From Planctomycetota bacterium (GTDB lineage: Bacteria > Planctomycetota > UBA1135 > GCA-002686595), in the NCBI GenBank assembly GCA_016712565.1, contig JADJQU010000015.1, forward strand, positions 1 through 41,460: a stretch of 41,460 nt of DNA. Direction: 5' to 3'. This document shows, piece by piece, positions 1 through 9,526 of the stretch; the stretch's first letter is position 1, and the number at the start of each line of letters is the position of its first letter. Below the pieces are notes generated by a model. That model was not told where the DNA came from. It worked only from the letters and a program-made list of their open reading frames with translations, and did no database searches. Both the position numbers and the translations under genes were made by a program.

Positions 1-80
1 GCCCCTACCGAGGTGCCTCCCCGAAGGCGCGGGCGGTCGCTTTGGAGTGGTTATGCTCTACTTGAGCAGGGACTCCCGCC

Positions 81-1772
81 ATGTTGCGTCGCTTCTCCTC
101 GATGTTCTCGGTCTCGGTCGTGGCGCTCGCCGCAACGGCCTCGGCGCAGAACCAGACCTGGGTACGGCAGTTGGGATCGACCAACGGTGAGTCAGTGGCC
201 GCAGTCGCGCCCGACGGCTCGGGCGGCGTGTACCTGAGTGGCGAGACGGACGGTGTCCTCGGAGGACCGAGCGCGGGCAACCTCGATGCGTGGATCGCGC
301 GCTACGATGGCGCTGGCAACCGACTATGGGCACGGCAACTCGGTACGAGTTCGAGTGAGTTTGCATCTGCCGCCGCATCCGATGGCTCGGGCGGCATCTT
401 CGTTGGCGGCAACACGGCAGGGCACCTCGCCGCAATGAACGCAGGGGGCATGGACATCTGGCTCTGTCGCTACGACGGCGCGGGCGTCAGGCTCTGGATC
501 CGCCAGTTCGGGTCCGCCGGGGAAGACCTTGCCTATGCGGCCGCCCCTGACGGCACGGGCGGTTTCTACGTCACGGGAATGACGACCGGCAGCCTGGCGG
601 GACCAGCGGTGGGCACCTTCGACTATTGGCTCGCGCACTACGACAGTGCGGGAAGTCAATTGTGGGCCCTGCAGTCTGGTTCTATTGCGTACGACGAGGC
701 CACCGCCGCGGCCCCGGATGGGGCGGGCGGTGTGTATGTGGCCGGTCGTACGCTTGGCAGCCTTGGCGGAGCGAGTGCCGGCCAGTATGACGCGTGGCTT
801 GCTCACTACGACAGCGCAGGAACCCGACTCTGGACCCGACAGCTAGGAACTGGCGCGGATGAATGGACTCATGGTGCCGCGCCGGACGGGTCGGGCGGCG
901 TGTATGTGGGTGGCCGCACGGAGGGCAGTCTCGGCGGACCGGTCGTCGGCCGCGCCGATTCTTGGCTGGCTCATTACGACAGCACCGGCACCCAGCTCTG
1001 GAAACGGCAACTCGGAACGCCCGCCGATGACATCGCCTTCGGCGCCGCGGCGGACGGCACAGGAGGCGTCTTCCTCAGCGGCCTGACCAGCGGGTCACTG
1101 GGGGGCCCGAGCGTTGGCCTCATCGATGCCTTTCTCGCCCGGTACGACAGCTCCGGCAACCAGCAGGCCATCCAACAGTTCGGCACGCTCGGTAATGACC
1201 GCGCCAACGCGGCGGCGCCGGACGGCTCGGGCGGTGTGTACGTGGGAGGACGAACCGACGGCAATCTCGGCGGCCCGATCTCGGGCGGCTACGATGCCTG
1301 GGTCGCGCGCTACGACGGCGGATCGAGTCACGTCGTCTACTGCACGGCGAAGGTGAACTCCCTTGGTTGCGCGCCAGTGATCACCGCGAGCGGCGTGTCG
1401 AGTGCGAGTTCGGGTTTCGGCTTCGCGCTGAGCGCGAGCAACGTCATCAACAACAAGCGGGGCGTGATGCTGTACGGCAACACCGGCCGCGCGTCGGTAC
1501 CGTTCAGCGGCGGCCTGCGCTGCATCAACACGCCGATCCGGCGCTCGGTGCTCCTCAACTCGGGCGGCAACCCGCCGCCGAACGATTGTTCGGGCGTGCT
1601 CTGGCTCGACGTCAACGCGTTCGCGGCCGGCGCGCTCGGCGGCACGCCTGCGGCGTTTCTTGCGCTGCCAGGCACCGTTGTCGACTGCCAGTTCTGGGGG
1701 TACGACAACGGCTTCTCGCCGCCGAACCACGCGACTCTCAGCAACGCGCTGGAGTTCGTCATCGGGGTGTAG
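81..1772 (+). CDS. Secreted SBBP-type seven-repeat beta-propeller protein with shared Cys-rich C-terminal domain
   Basis: 563 residues. Residues 1-22 form a signal peptide ending ASA before QNQ. Residues about 25-418 hold seven repeats of roughly 55 residues. Each has an LWxRQLG strand, an AAAPDGSGGVYVGGRT core and a DAWLARYDSAG strand, the pattern of SBBP/beta-propeller repeats; seven repeats would close a seven-bladed propeller. From Cys421 (YCTAKVNSLGC) to the end is a ~144-residue domain shared with five other proteins at 14890-23157. Its cysteines recur (YC, LGC, RC, DCSG) and it ends exactly at the C-terminus. The protein is probably exported and disulfide-bonded. No enzymatic motif is visible and the ligand is unknown. 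The ATG at 81 is chosen because it opens directly into the signal peptide. A TATGCT hexamer at 52-57 could be a -10 element. Confidence 0.85.
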   Translation: MLRRFSSMFSVSVVALAATASAQNQTWVRQLGSTNGESVAAVAPDGSGGVYLSGETDGVLGGPSAGNLDAWIARYDGAGNRLWARQLGTSSSEFASAAASDGSGGIFVGGNTAGHLAAMNAGGMDIWLCRYDGAGVRLWIRQFGSAGEDLAYAAAPDGTGGFYVTGMTTGSLAGPAVGTFDYWLAHYDSAGSQLWALQSGSIAYDEATAAAPDGAGGVYVAGRTLGSLGGASAGQYDAWLAHYDSAGTRLWTRQLGTGADEWTHGAAPDGSGGVYVGGRTEGSLGGPVVGRADSWLAHYDSTGTQLWKRQLGTPADDIAFGAAADGTGGVFLSGLTSGSLGGPSVGLIDAFLARYDSSGNQQAIQQFGTLGNDRANAAAPDGSGGVYVGGRTDGNLGGPISGGYDAWVARYDGGSSHVVYCTAKVNSLGCAPVITASGVSSASSGFGFALSASNVINNKRGVMLYGNTGRASVPFSGGLRCINTPIRRSVLLNSGGNPPPNDCSGVLWLDVNAFAAGALGGTPAAFLALPGTVVDCQFWGYDNGFSPPNHATLSNALEFVIGV

Positions 1773-2140
1773 GTGCGCACGCGGCATGCACATCGGCTCC
1801 AGGAGACGTTGTGAGTCGCGCGCGACCGGAGAGCGCCCGCACCAGCCTGCCTGGATGCCGGGCTAGGCCTGCGCACTTGCCGGATTCAGGCGGAAGGCCC
1901 ACGGCCATGTCGGCAGCCTCGCGACCCCGGGCCCCCACCGAGGCGCTTTCCTGACGGCGTGGGGGGGGGCGCCTGGATTTCCGGTGCTCCCCGGAGTCAC
2001 GTGGATCTCGCGATCGATGTAGACTGCGGCGCCGACACCGAGTCGTCGTGAGCAGACTGCGCCTCATCTTGATCGAATTCGCAGTCCAGATCATCGTGGG
2101 AGCACTCGCCACACGCGGGAGACGCTCAGGTCGTGTTGAC
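1773..2140. other. Intergenic gap, no gene recognised
   Basis: No convincing coding sequence is seen. Two alternative G/C stems (CCCCCAC at 1932-1938 with GTGGGGG at 1959-1965; AGGCGC at 1941-1946 with GCGCCT at 1969-1974) might act as a weak terminator for the upstream gene. A run of nine G lies at 1961-1969. A TAGACT hexamer at 2020-2025 could be the -10 element of the next gene. Confidence 0.4.
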
Positions 2141-4585
2141 GTGAAGCGCGCCGGACTCCTGCTTCTGCTGTGCGTCGGCTTCGCGCTCTTGGCGTGGCGC
2201 CTGACACGCTCCGCGTCGGAGTCACAACCGTCGTCGATCAGGGAACACGAAGAGCCCGCGCCTCGCGTCGACGCGCCCGGGATCGCTGACGTCGTGGAAA
2301 CCGGCGGCACGCCCGACGAGCGCCGACTCGCGGAGCAGGACGCAGCCCCCAGCGTGCCGGCGGCCGACGCCTCGACGCTCGACATCGCCGTGCGCGATCC
2401 GCTCGGCGCGCCCGTCGGATGTGCGTTGGTCGTGCTGTTCCGTGGAGAGACCGCGCTCGGCGATGCACGCACCGACGTAGCCGGAAACGCCGTCGTCCCC
2501 GCTCTTGGCGGTGAAGGCGAGTACGTGCTCTTCGCCGAAGGCTGGGCGTCTTGCCGCGGTACGATCGATCTTTCAGCAGGCTCGCGCACGTTGTCGCTCG
2601 TGGAAGGCGCGACCGTCGCGGGTCGCGTGCTCGTCGACGGAGCGGCGCCGAGAGAACCAATCGAGCTCGTGTGGAGTACCAGCCCCAACGCCCCGACGGG
2701 TTTGGACTGGCACAAGCTCCCCGCGTCGATCCGCAAGCTCGTCTTCCAACAGCGAGGTCGGGGTTCGGAGGCCGTGCTGCGAACGATCGCCGGCGGGAGC
2801 TTCGCGTTCCGCGGGCTCGTGGCAGACGTCTCCGGGACACTCCACTGGCGCGGACCTTACCTCGAGGACGTTTTTCCACCCGCGCATGGGAACTACAGGA
2901 GCGTCGCGGCTCCCCGTGACGACTTGGACCTGCGGCTGGTGACCGGCCTCGAGATCCGCATGCGGTTCGTCTCGGATACCGGTACTCCGATCCCGAGCGC
3001 ATTCGCGAAGTTCGAGCTGTCGGGCACCCACGAACTGGATCGCACCATCATCTGCGACACGCGGGGAGTCGCGCGCAAGGTCGTGCGGCACGACGTGAGG
3101 GGCCCGATCCGAATCACCGCCGGACGCACGGGCACCTCCCCGACGTGGACGTTCGATGCAGAGAAGCCGACCGCACCGGAGGCCGTCTGGGATCTCGGTG
3201 ATTTCGTCCTGCCTTCCACCCGAACCCTCACGCTGCATGCTCGCGACGCGGAGGGGCGTCCCGTGCAGAGCGCTCGCGCAACGGCCTGGCTGGCGGGTGA
3301 GGGCCGTTCGTCATGGCGGTCAACGACGACGGACAGTCTGCAACTCGACGTGGCCGCGGGCCCGAGCAGGATCCTCGTGCAGGCCTTTGGGTTCCTCGGA
3401 GCCCGAGTGGACGTCGCTGCCGACGAGACGGAGGCGACGGCGACGCTCGCGCGCGCTTGTACCCTGGAGATCCTGACGCCCGAGGGAGCGGCCACGGCCG
3501 CAGGCCTCGAGCTCGAGTTGGAGTGCGACGGCCCGATGTTCGTCGAGGATCCGGAGTCCCCCGAACTGCACATGCGCACGCCAGGAGTGCCGATCCTGGT
3601 CGAGCGATCGAGCCACCGAACGCGGGCGAAGTTGACGGGAACCGCCACGCCGCGGTGGAGGGTCGGGGCACTGCTTCCCGGAACGCCCCTGCGCGCGCGC
3701 GTGAGCTCCTACTCGCGCGTACTTTGCGAAATGTCGATCGACGCATGGGTCGAGGGCGAGCATCGCGAGATCCGACTTCCGCCGTTTGATCACACTATGT
3801 CCGAATTGGTGCTGAGCGTGCAGCGGCCGAGCGGAACGCCGATGGGAGGTGCCGCCGTATTGCAGATCCACGACGGCCAGCCGAGGTTCGAACCCGAGAT
3901 GCTCGGCATCACGAACGTGGATGGCCAGTGCCGCCTGCGCCTCGACGAGACGCGCGGAACGCTTCTGATCCGACATGAGCTCTTCGCACCCAAACTCGTC
4001 TCGTTCGATTCGATCCCGGCCGAGCCCCTGGTGGTACGGATGGAGGAGGGTCGCACGGTCGAGATCGAGCTCGTGCGCCCCGACGGCACGCCCAGCGAGG
4101 AGGTCTCGACCGTCACGCACGAGTCCCGGCTCTGCGGCTTCAAGAGAGCCGAGGCGCTCGGCGCCGGCCGGTTCCGCGTGACGGGTCTCGTGCCCGGCCT
4201 GGCGACGTTCTGCTTCCGACTCCCGCGCGGCGACGTGCTGCGTGTTCACGACGCCTCGATCCCCCACCTGCGTGTCACGCTCGGTGGACCAGGTCGGGTC
4301 ACGGTACGGATTCCCACGCCTTCGAATCCGAGCGAAGGCCGTTGGACGGTCGCCGTGGCGGAGCGCGGGTTGCGAACGCCCTTTGTGCGCGTCGGCCTCG
4401 TGACGGGCGACGGGGGCTGGCTCACGGCCGTGCTCGGTGAGCTCCCGCTCGGTGACTACGAGGCGTGGATCGAGCAAGCCTCCGAGACGGAGTTCGATCG
4501 CTGGACGGCCGCCTTTCCCGCGCGGCCGTTCGCGATCACGGAGCAGGAACCCCGGGCGACGATCGACTTCGAGACCCTGCGTTGA
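2141..4585 (+). CDS. Membrane-anchored CarboxypepD_reg-like (prealbumin-fold repeat) protein
   Basis: About 814 residues from the GTG at 2141. The chosen start gives VKRAG followed by a single hydrophobic helix (LLLLLCVGFALLAW, residues ~5-20), the usual single N-terminal anchor of this family. A GTG at 2048 adds 31 unlikely residues but cannot be excluded. After an acidic linker come several beta-sandwich repeats of the carboxypeptidase regulatory type (DIAVRDPLGAPVG..., VAGRVLVDGA, TLHARDAEGRPVQSA, LVRPDGTPSEE). Residues following VAGRVLVDGA align by eye with a segment of the protein at 37741-40245, including a W/KLP-xxIRK or EVRKAL stretch and a GGSFAFRGL or GGGFEFSGL strand, so the two look paralogous. 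No peptidase catalytic domain is present. The role is probably structural or ligand-binding on the outer face of the membrane. It converges with the VOC gene, 12 bp away. Confidence 0.8.
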   Translation: MKRAGLLLLLCVGFALLAWRLTRSASESQPSSIREHEEPAPRVDAPGIADVVETGGTPDERRLAEQDAAPSVPAADASTLDIAVRDPLGAPVGCALVVLFRGETALGDARTDVAGNAVVPALGGEGEYVLFAEGWASCRGTIDLSAGSRTLSLVEGATVAGRVLVDGAAPREPIELVWSTSPNAPTGLDWHKLPASIRKLVFQQRGRGSEAVLRTIAGGSFAFRGLVADVSGTLHWRGPYLEDVFPPAHGNYRSVAAPRDDLDLRLVTGLEIRMRFVSDTGTPIPSAFAKFELSGTHELDRTIICDTRGVARKVVRHDVRGPIRITAGRTGTSPTWTFDAEKPTAPEAVWDLGDFVLPSTRTLTLHARDAEGRPVQSARATAWLAGEGRSSWRSTTTDSLQLDVAAGPSRILVQAFGFLGARVDVAADETEATATLARACTLEILTPEGAATAAGLELELECDGPMFVEDPESPELHMRTPGVPILVERSSHRTRAKLTGTATPRWRVGALLPGTPLRARVSSYSRVLCEMSIDAWVEGEHREIRLPPFDHTMSELVLSVQRPSGTPMGGAAVLQIHDGQPRFEPEMLGITNVDGQCRLRLDETRGTLLIRHELFAPKLVSFDSIPAEPLVVRMEEGRTVEIELVRPDGTPSEEVSTVTHESRLCGFKRAEALGAGRFRVTGLVPGLATFCFRLPRGDVLRVHDASIPHLRVTLGGPGRVTVRIPTPSNPSEGRWTVAVAERGLRTPFVRVGLVTGDGGWLTAVLGELPLGDYEAWIEQASETEFDRWTAAFPARPFAITEQEPRATIDFETLR

Positions 4586-4597
4586 TCGAGACGCCGC

Positions 4598-5097
4598 TCA
4601 GTCCGTCGGCGGATTGCGCCGGCGCTGGGCGAAGTACCAGTGGTGGCCTTCGGGGTCGATGCACTCGTAGCCACGATCGGACCAGTACTCGGGGCCGTAG
4701 TCGACCGTCGTCGGCGGCATGACGATCGTCGCGTCGGCGGTCTTCGCGCGCTGGAAGTGCGCCTCGACGCCGTCGGCGTAGGCCATCAGATTCTGCGTGT
4801 TCGCGCCCCCGAGCGACTTCGGCGAACGGCACCAGGCGCGCTTCACGTCCGCGCTCGCCAGCATCACCAGGCTGTGGCGAAGTCGAGTTCGGAATTCTCG
4901 ACCGTTCCGTTCGGACCGTCGACCCGCAGGCGCACCGTGAAGCCGAAGGCCGCGCAGAGCCAGTCGATCGCGGCCGGAGCGTCGAGGTAGAAGATCGCGC
5001 TAGCGATGCGCGGCCAGCCAGGGGGGGCGGTTGCATGGGCAAAGCCTCGGTTCGAGCGCGCGGCCGGCCTGAAGCGGGCGGGCGCGACGCGCCTCAT
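4598..5097 (-). CDS. VOC family (glyoxalase/bleomycin-resistance fold) protein, one frameshift
   Basis: The N-terminal half reads PPGWPRIASAIFYLDAPAAIDWLCAAFGF and ends early after SELDF. The C-terminal half continues in the next frame from VMLASADVKRAW to DRGYECIDPEGHHWYFAQRR. Together they make a normal single VOC domain of ~150 residues, with the typical DPEGHHWYF end. One missing base near 4878-4880 (TTCGCC where TTCGGCC is expected) explains the break. A better N-terminus would be the ATG at 5036, giving MQPPPPGWPRI if the run of seven G at 5021-5027 were eight. The Arg/Ala-rich stretch encoded upstream of it does not look like protein. The specific substrate cannot be told; VOC proteins include isomerases, dioxygenases and drug-binding proteins. 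Confidence 0.75.
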
Positions 5098-5146
5098 TCC
5101 GTACAATGCGGGCCTTGCGAGTCCAAACTGGAGCCGCGCTCCGGCC

Positions 5147-7774
5147 TCAGTTGCGGACCTGCAGGACCTCCCCAGGCACCAGTTCGAGGTTGCGGCGAAG
5201 CACTTCGGCGCCGGCCTTGCGCAGCACCAGCGTGACCCCGTTGTCGGGACACGCGATCACCTCGGTGCGACCCGCCTGAATGGGCAGTCGCGCCCCCTCG
5301 CGGCGGCCCGTGCCCGCGAACAGGGAGAGTTCCACCTGCACGCCCTCTTCGTCGAGCACGCACAGCTCGTCGGCGAACTCGGGATCGGCCAGCGCCACCT
5401 GGAAGTGGCAGCGGCGGCTCACGGTGACCTCCATGGACTCGATGCGATCGACCGGCAATCCCGGGGCCGACTTGGCCTGCTCGGCCCCGGAGCCCGCACC
5501 ACCGTCGGCTTCCCGGCGGCGGCCGTATTCCAGGGGCACGATGTCCTCGCCGTCGATGCGCAGGTAGACGAGGGACTTCGGCAGGTTCCGCAGCTCGAAG
5601 CGGCCCTCGGCGTCGGTGAATGCGGGGTCCAGCGTCGCGTGACTCGTGCTCAGGGTGCGGCCCTCGTGCTTGAGTCGGAACGCGTCGCACATGGGGGAGA
5701 CACTGGCTCCCACCACGGGCTTGCCCTGGTGGTCGATGACCCGCCCTGCGACGCGAAGGTAGAGCTTGTCCGTGTCCAGCTTCACCTGCACCTCGACGCT
5801 TCCGGCAGGCACCGGGTCCGTTTCCCCGATCAGGAGCGTGGCGGGGTCCAGTGCCCTCAGCCGGTAGTCCTTCGCCAAGAGGCCTTCGAGAACGAACTCC
5901 CCGTTGGCATCGCTCTCGCTGAAGCGCCACGCAGGACCGCCGGACTCCCCCGCCAGCAGATTCTCCGTCACCAGCGGACCCGGTTTCGTTGCCGCCGAAC
6001 AGCGTGGCCTCGCGAAGGTATACGCTCACGCCGGCCATGGGTTCCCCGCGCGTTCACCACGTGGCCGGAGATCGAAAGAGCCGGCGTGCCCAGTCTCAGC
6101 ACCACCGATTCGGGCCACACGGGCTTGCCGTCCTCCACGCGGGGCTCGATCCTCGCCGGCAGGAATCCGGCGCTGACCGCGGTCAAGGTGCGCGGAGTCA
6201 GACCGAGGCGCGCATTGAGCGACCGTGGATCCTCGATCGAGAACACGAATCGTCCCTCTGAATCGCTGGCCTGGGCCGAGACACCCAGGGACACGTGGGC
6301 GCCAGGCACCGGCAACCCCGCCGCATCGACCACTCGCCCGCGCAGAGTCCCGTCGCGGGCGGGCGGCCTCGTGAGAGCGTGATCGCGAGGTTGGAGGCCG
6401 AGGTCGGCGGCAACTCCTCCTCATGTTCCTGGAAGCCGTCTATGGACACCTGGAGCTGACCCCCTTGGAGGAGCGCCGCCTCTTCCAGGAGAAAGGCCCC
6501 GTGTTCGTCGGTCCGGCACACGGCGGTCAGCTCTCGCTGGCGTCGAGCACCTCGACGAAACGCGTGCGGAAGGCCTCGGGCTCCGGAGCGCGCACCATGG
6601 CTCCCTGGAGGGGCATTCCGGCTTCGTCGTAGACGTGGCCGGCGAGGGAGATCCGTCGGGCCACGACGACCACCGGCAGCACGGCTGGGACCTGCGCGTT
6701 CTTCGAGGCCTCGGCGCGGGCCACTCCGCACAGCACGGTGCACAGTCTGTCCTCGTCGCACACGATCCTCCCGGACCGGCGCGGCAACGGGAACTCGAAT
6801 GCTCCCTCCGCGCCGCTGATCGTGCGCACGCTGTCGTCTCCGGTGGAGAATTCCAGGCGCAGGGCGATGCCCACAACGCCGCGACCGAGGTCATCGATCA
6901 CCTTCCCGCGCACCGGGACCGCACCCGCGACCGATTCCACGGCCGGGGTTGGCGATGGCCTGGCCCCCACGGCGCCCGGCGCGACCGAACGCAACTCTGC
7001 CGTTTCCGCCGTGGCGTCGGCGGTCCCCTTGTCAGAGTCCGGCGGCGCCGGCGACGCTTCGGAGACTGACAGTCCTGGCTGCGACTCGGCGTCCACGAGC
7101 CCGGATTCACCGCGGAACCGTACCCAGGCCAGGGCCCCCAGGAGAGTCAGAGCGCACAACGTCAGCGGAATCTTTGCGTTCATGGTGAGCAATCCCAGCG
7201 CGCCTGGACCCACTCCCAGCGGCGCGCGCGCGAGCGGCAGCAGGGCAGACAACCACCCGGTGCGATCCCCGTGACGCGCCTCCAGAACCTCCCGCAGGCG
7301 TGCCAGGCCCCGCCGCAGGCGCGTGTGGACGGTTTCCACTGGCACGCCCATGCGCGCCGCGATCCCCCTGGGCGGCAGGGCTTCGAAGAACCTGAGCAGC
7401 AACGTGCTGCGATAGGGCTCGTCCAGCCCCAGGAGCAACTCGACGAGCTCTCGCTGGCGCACCGCCAACTCCACGACCTCTTGGGTGGCGGCCGTTGCTT
7501 CCTCCCGCGCCGCCCGTCGCTCGCGCTCCGACCTGCGCACCGCGCTCCGGATGGACATGCGCGCGGCATTGCGCAGCACGCCCGCGAGCCAGGGTCGCAG
7601 GGGCACACCGGCCCGCGGCGGGGAGCGAAGCGCCGTGACCCAGGCCTCCTGGAGCAGGTCGTCGGCCGCGGCCCCGTCCATCACCAGCTTGCGGGCCAGT
7701 TGCCTGGCCCAGCCGGAGTGTTCGAGCAACTCCTCGACTTGGCTCTTTGGCCCCGCTGCGACACCGTGGAACAT
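5147..7774 (-). CDS. Sigma-70 family (ECF-like) factor fused to a membrane helix and CarboxypepD_reg repeats, four frameshifts
   Basis: Residues ~15-90 carry sigma region 2 (DDLLQEAWVTAL, RPWLAGVLRNAAR). Residues ~115-180 carry region 4 (LLLGLDEPYRSTLLLRFFEALPPRGIAARMGVPVETVHTRLRR), a helix-turn-helix for -35 binding. After a short linker comes one hydrophobic helix (IPLTLCALTLLGALAW), then ~600 residues of CarboxypepD_reg-like repeats (VRGKVIDDLGRGVVG, LAGHVYDEAGMPLQG, LRGRVVDAAGLPVPG, ISGHVVNARG, VAGRVIDHQGKPVVG). Sigma and helix are in one unbroken frame, so this fusion does not depend on the frameshifts. The repeats are interrupted near 6532, 6356, 6045 (a C4 run) and 5984 (an AAA run); homology resumes in the next frame each time. 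The expected product is ~876 residues: cytoplasmic sigma domain, membrane anchor, extracytoplasmic tail. No anti-sigma gene is adjacent. Confidence 0.8.
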
Positions 7775-8056
7775 GCTGTACGGACTAGGATTGCCGCCGG
7801 TGCGGATTCCGGTTCAGGCCATTTGCCCCAGGATCCCGATTTCCCCCGCCACCCCACCGCGAGTGCGCCGAGGGGGTGCTGCCGGCAGCCCGGCCCGCCT
7901 CCCCACCAGGGCCGTCCGGTCCCCCGGGCGGCGAGCTTTGCGGGCGCGCCTCCCGTGGCAGATTGGTCGCACGCACTTCCGCGCCGCTCTCCGCCGGCAG
8001 CCCCTTCCACGGATCTTCGCGCCCACATCGAAAGGGCCTCGAAGCCAGAGCCCGCC
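7775..8056. other. Divergent intergenic region between the sigma-fusion and hydrolase genes
   Basis: This 282-bp GC-rich spacer must hold both outward promoters. A TAGGAT hexamer at 7786-7791 is the only AT-richer element noticed, and it lies too far from the plus-strand start to assign. No convincing small gene was recognised. Confidence 0.35.
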
Positions 8057-9338
8057 ATGAATCTCCCCAGCTGATCTTCAGCGCCCTGGGACTGGTCCTC
8101 ACGCTCCCGTCGCCCCAGATACCCGCGGAGAAAGTGCGCATCGATGCGCCGAAGGTGATCGAGGCCTTCTTCGCGGCCGATCCCCTGGACACCGGAGGGG
8201 CGCGCCGAGCGGGCCGCCTGCTCACGGAACTCGAGAAGTTGCCGCCCCTCGCCGAGAGCGCGACGTGGACAAGTGGAGGTCCGCCTGTGCCAAGGCCTGG
8301 GCCAAGGGGCCGAAGCTCGAGAAAAAGAACGGCCAGCACTTCCTGGAGGAAAAGCCCGCGGAGCGTGGTCTGTACATCGTGGGCGGCGAGGAGAAGCGGC
8401 CGAAGGGCCTGTTGATCGCCATGCACGGCGGCGGAGCGGGCTCCGGCGACGCCTGGAGCTCCCATGGCGCGTATCAGAGCGCGGCGAGCGAGCTGGGTTG
8501 GCTGATGCTCTGCCCCGAGGTGCTGGTGAAGACCGAGCACGGCTGGACCGATTCGGGCACCGAGGAGTTCGTGCTGCGCCTGGTGGACGATGCGCGCCGC
8601 ACGTGGAAGCTCGACGCCAACCACGTGTTTTTTTCAGGCCATTCGATGGGCGGCTACGGAACCTGGACCCTGGGTGCCCACCACGCCGATCGCGTGGCCG
8701 CCCTAGCCGCCTCCGCGGGTGCGCCGACGCCGGTCACCGGCCCATCGGGCAAGTACGAGGATGTGGACTCCGGCGTGATTCCCTCCCTGCGGAATGTCCC
8801 ATTGGTCGTGTACCAGAGCGACGACGATCCTCAGGTGCCGCCGGCCGCCAACGACATCGCCGCGGAGATGCTGGCCAAGGCCAAGGCCCGTTGGGGCGGG
8901 TTCGAGTACGAGTATTGGCGCGTCGCCGGCCGCGGCCACGATGAAGCGCCGGGCGGGATGCCCGCGCTGCTGGCAAAAATTGCCAAGCGCGTGCGCGAGC
9001 CGCGTCCGGAGAAAATCGTCTGGCAGCCCGCCTTGCCGTGGAAACAGCATTTCTATTGGTTGTGGTGGCAGACGCCCCAACGGGGCGCCCTGGTGGAGGC
9101 CGAGCTTGACCGCGCCAAGAACGAGATCCGGGTCACCTGCGATCGCGACGCGAAGGGTCTGGAAGTCCTGCTCGACGAGCGACTCGTGGACCTGAAGCGC
9201 GAGCTCGTGGTGTGGCTCAACGGAACGGAGGTCTTCCGCGGCAAGCCCGCTTGGAGACTCGCCACCGTGGTCAAGACATCCCAGGCCGGCGACGACGATC
9301 TGTGCTACGGCGCGAGCGTGCCCTTGGTGCGCAAGTGA
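8057..9338 (+). CDS. Secreted alpha/beta hydrolase, PHB-depolymerase/esterase-like, two frameshifts
   Basis: The ATG at 8057 begins a signal peptide (MNLPQLIFSALGLVLTLPS) once one C is added to the CCCC run near 8064-8067. A second missing base near 8263 (GCGACG|TGGAC) joins it to the main frame. The catalytic region has an oxyanion-type LLIAMHGGGAGSG segment, the nucleophile elbow GHSMGGYG, a candidate acid in YQSDDDPQVPP and a candidate histidine in GRGHDEAPGG, as in the LpqC/PHB-depolymerase group. A C-terminal ~110-residue beta-rich extension (ALPWKQHFYWLWW...) follows. The likely role is extracellular ester or peptide hydrolysis; the substrate is unknown. It is divergent from the sigma fusion gene. 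Confidence 0.8.
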
Positions 9339-9425
9339 CCGTTCGGCCGAGCTCTGGATCTCCACGCCGGGCGGCCGCGCGGTGGACATTGACGCGAAAT
9401 CGCTGCTCTCGCACCCACCGCCGCG

Positions 9426-9461
9426 CGAGTTCCCCGGTCAGGCGCTGGTAGACGGAACTCG
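9426..9461. terminator. Possible bidirectional hairpin between convergent hydrolase and pyrophosphatase genes
   Basis: An inverted repeat pairs CGAGTTCC (9426-9433) with GGAACTCG (9454-9461) around a 20-nt loop. It sits between the stops of two converging genes. There is no U-tract and the stem is short, so terminator function is a guess from position. Confidence 0.3.
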
Positions 9462-9526
9462 TGGGCCTCGCGTGCGAGCCGCCACCGGCGCGTTGAGCGG
9501 ATCGCACGGATTCGCGCGCCCGCGGG

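Noticed and set aside
1961..1969. Run of nine G as a phase-variation switch
   Set aside because: It is neither within a coding frame nor in a plausible promoter spacer; it may be part of a G/C stem.
2048..2140. GTG 2048 as the start of the CarboxypepD_reg protein
   Set aside because: It adds a second, odd hydrophobic stretch and an Arg-rich loop before the canonical anchor. GTG 2141 gives the expected N-terminus, though the upstream start cannot be fully excluded.
4860..4890. In-frame TGA in the VOC gene (and at similar breaks) as a selenocysteine codon, suggested by the presence of mnmH
   Set aside because: Homology after each break continues in a different frame, not in the same frame past the TGA, so recoding of UGA does not explain it.
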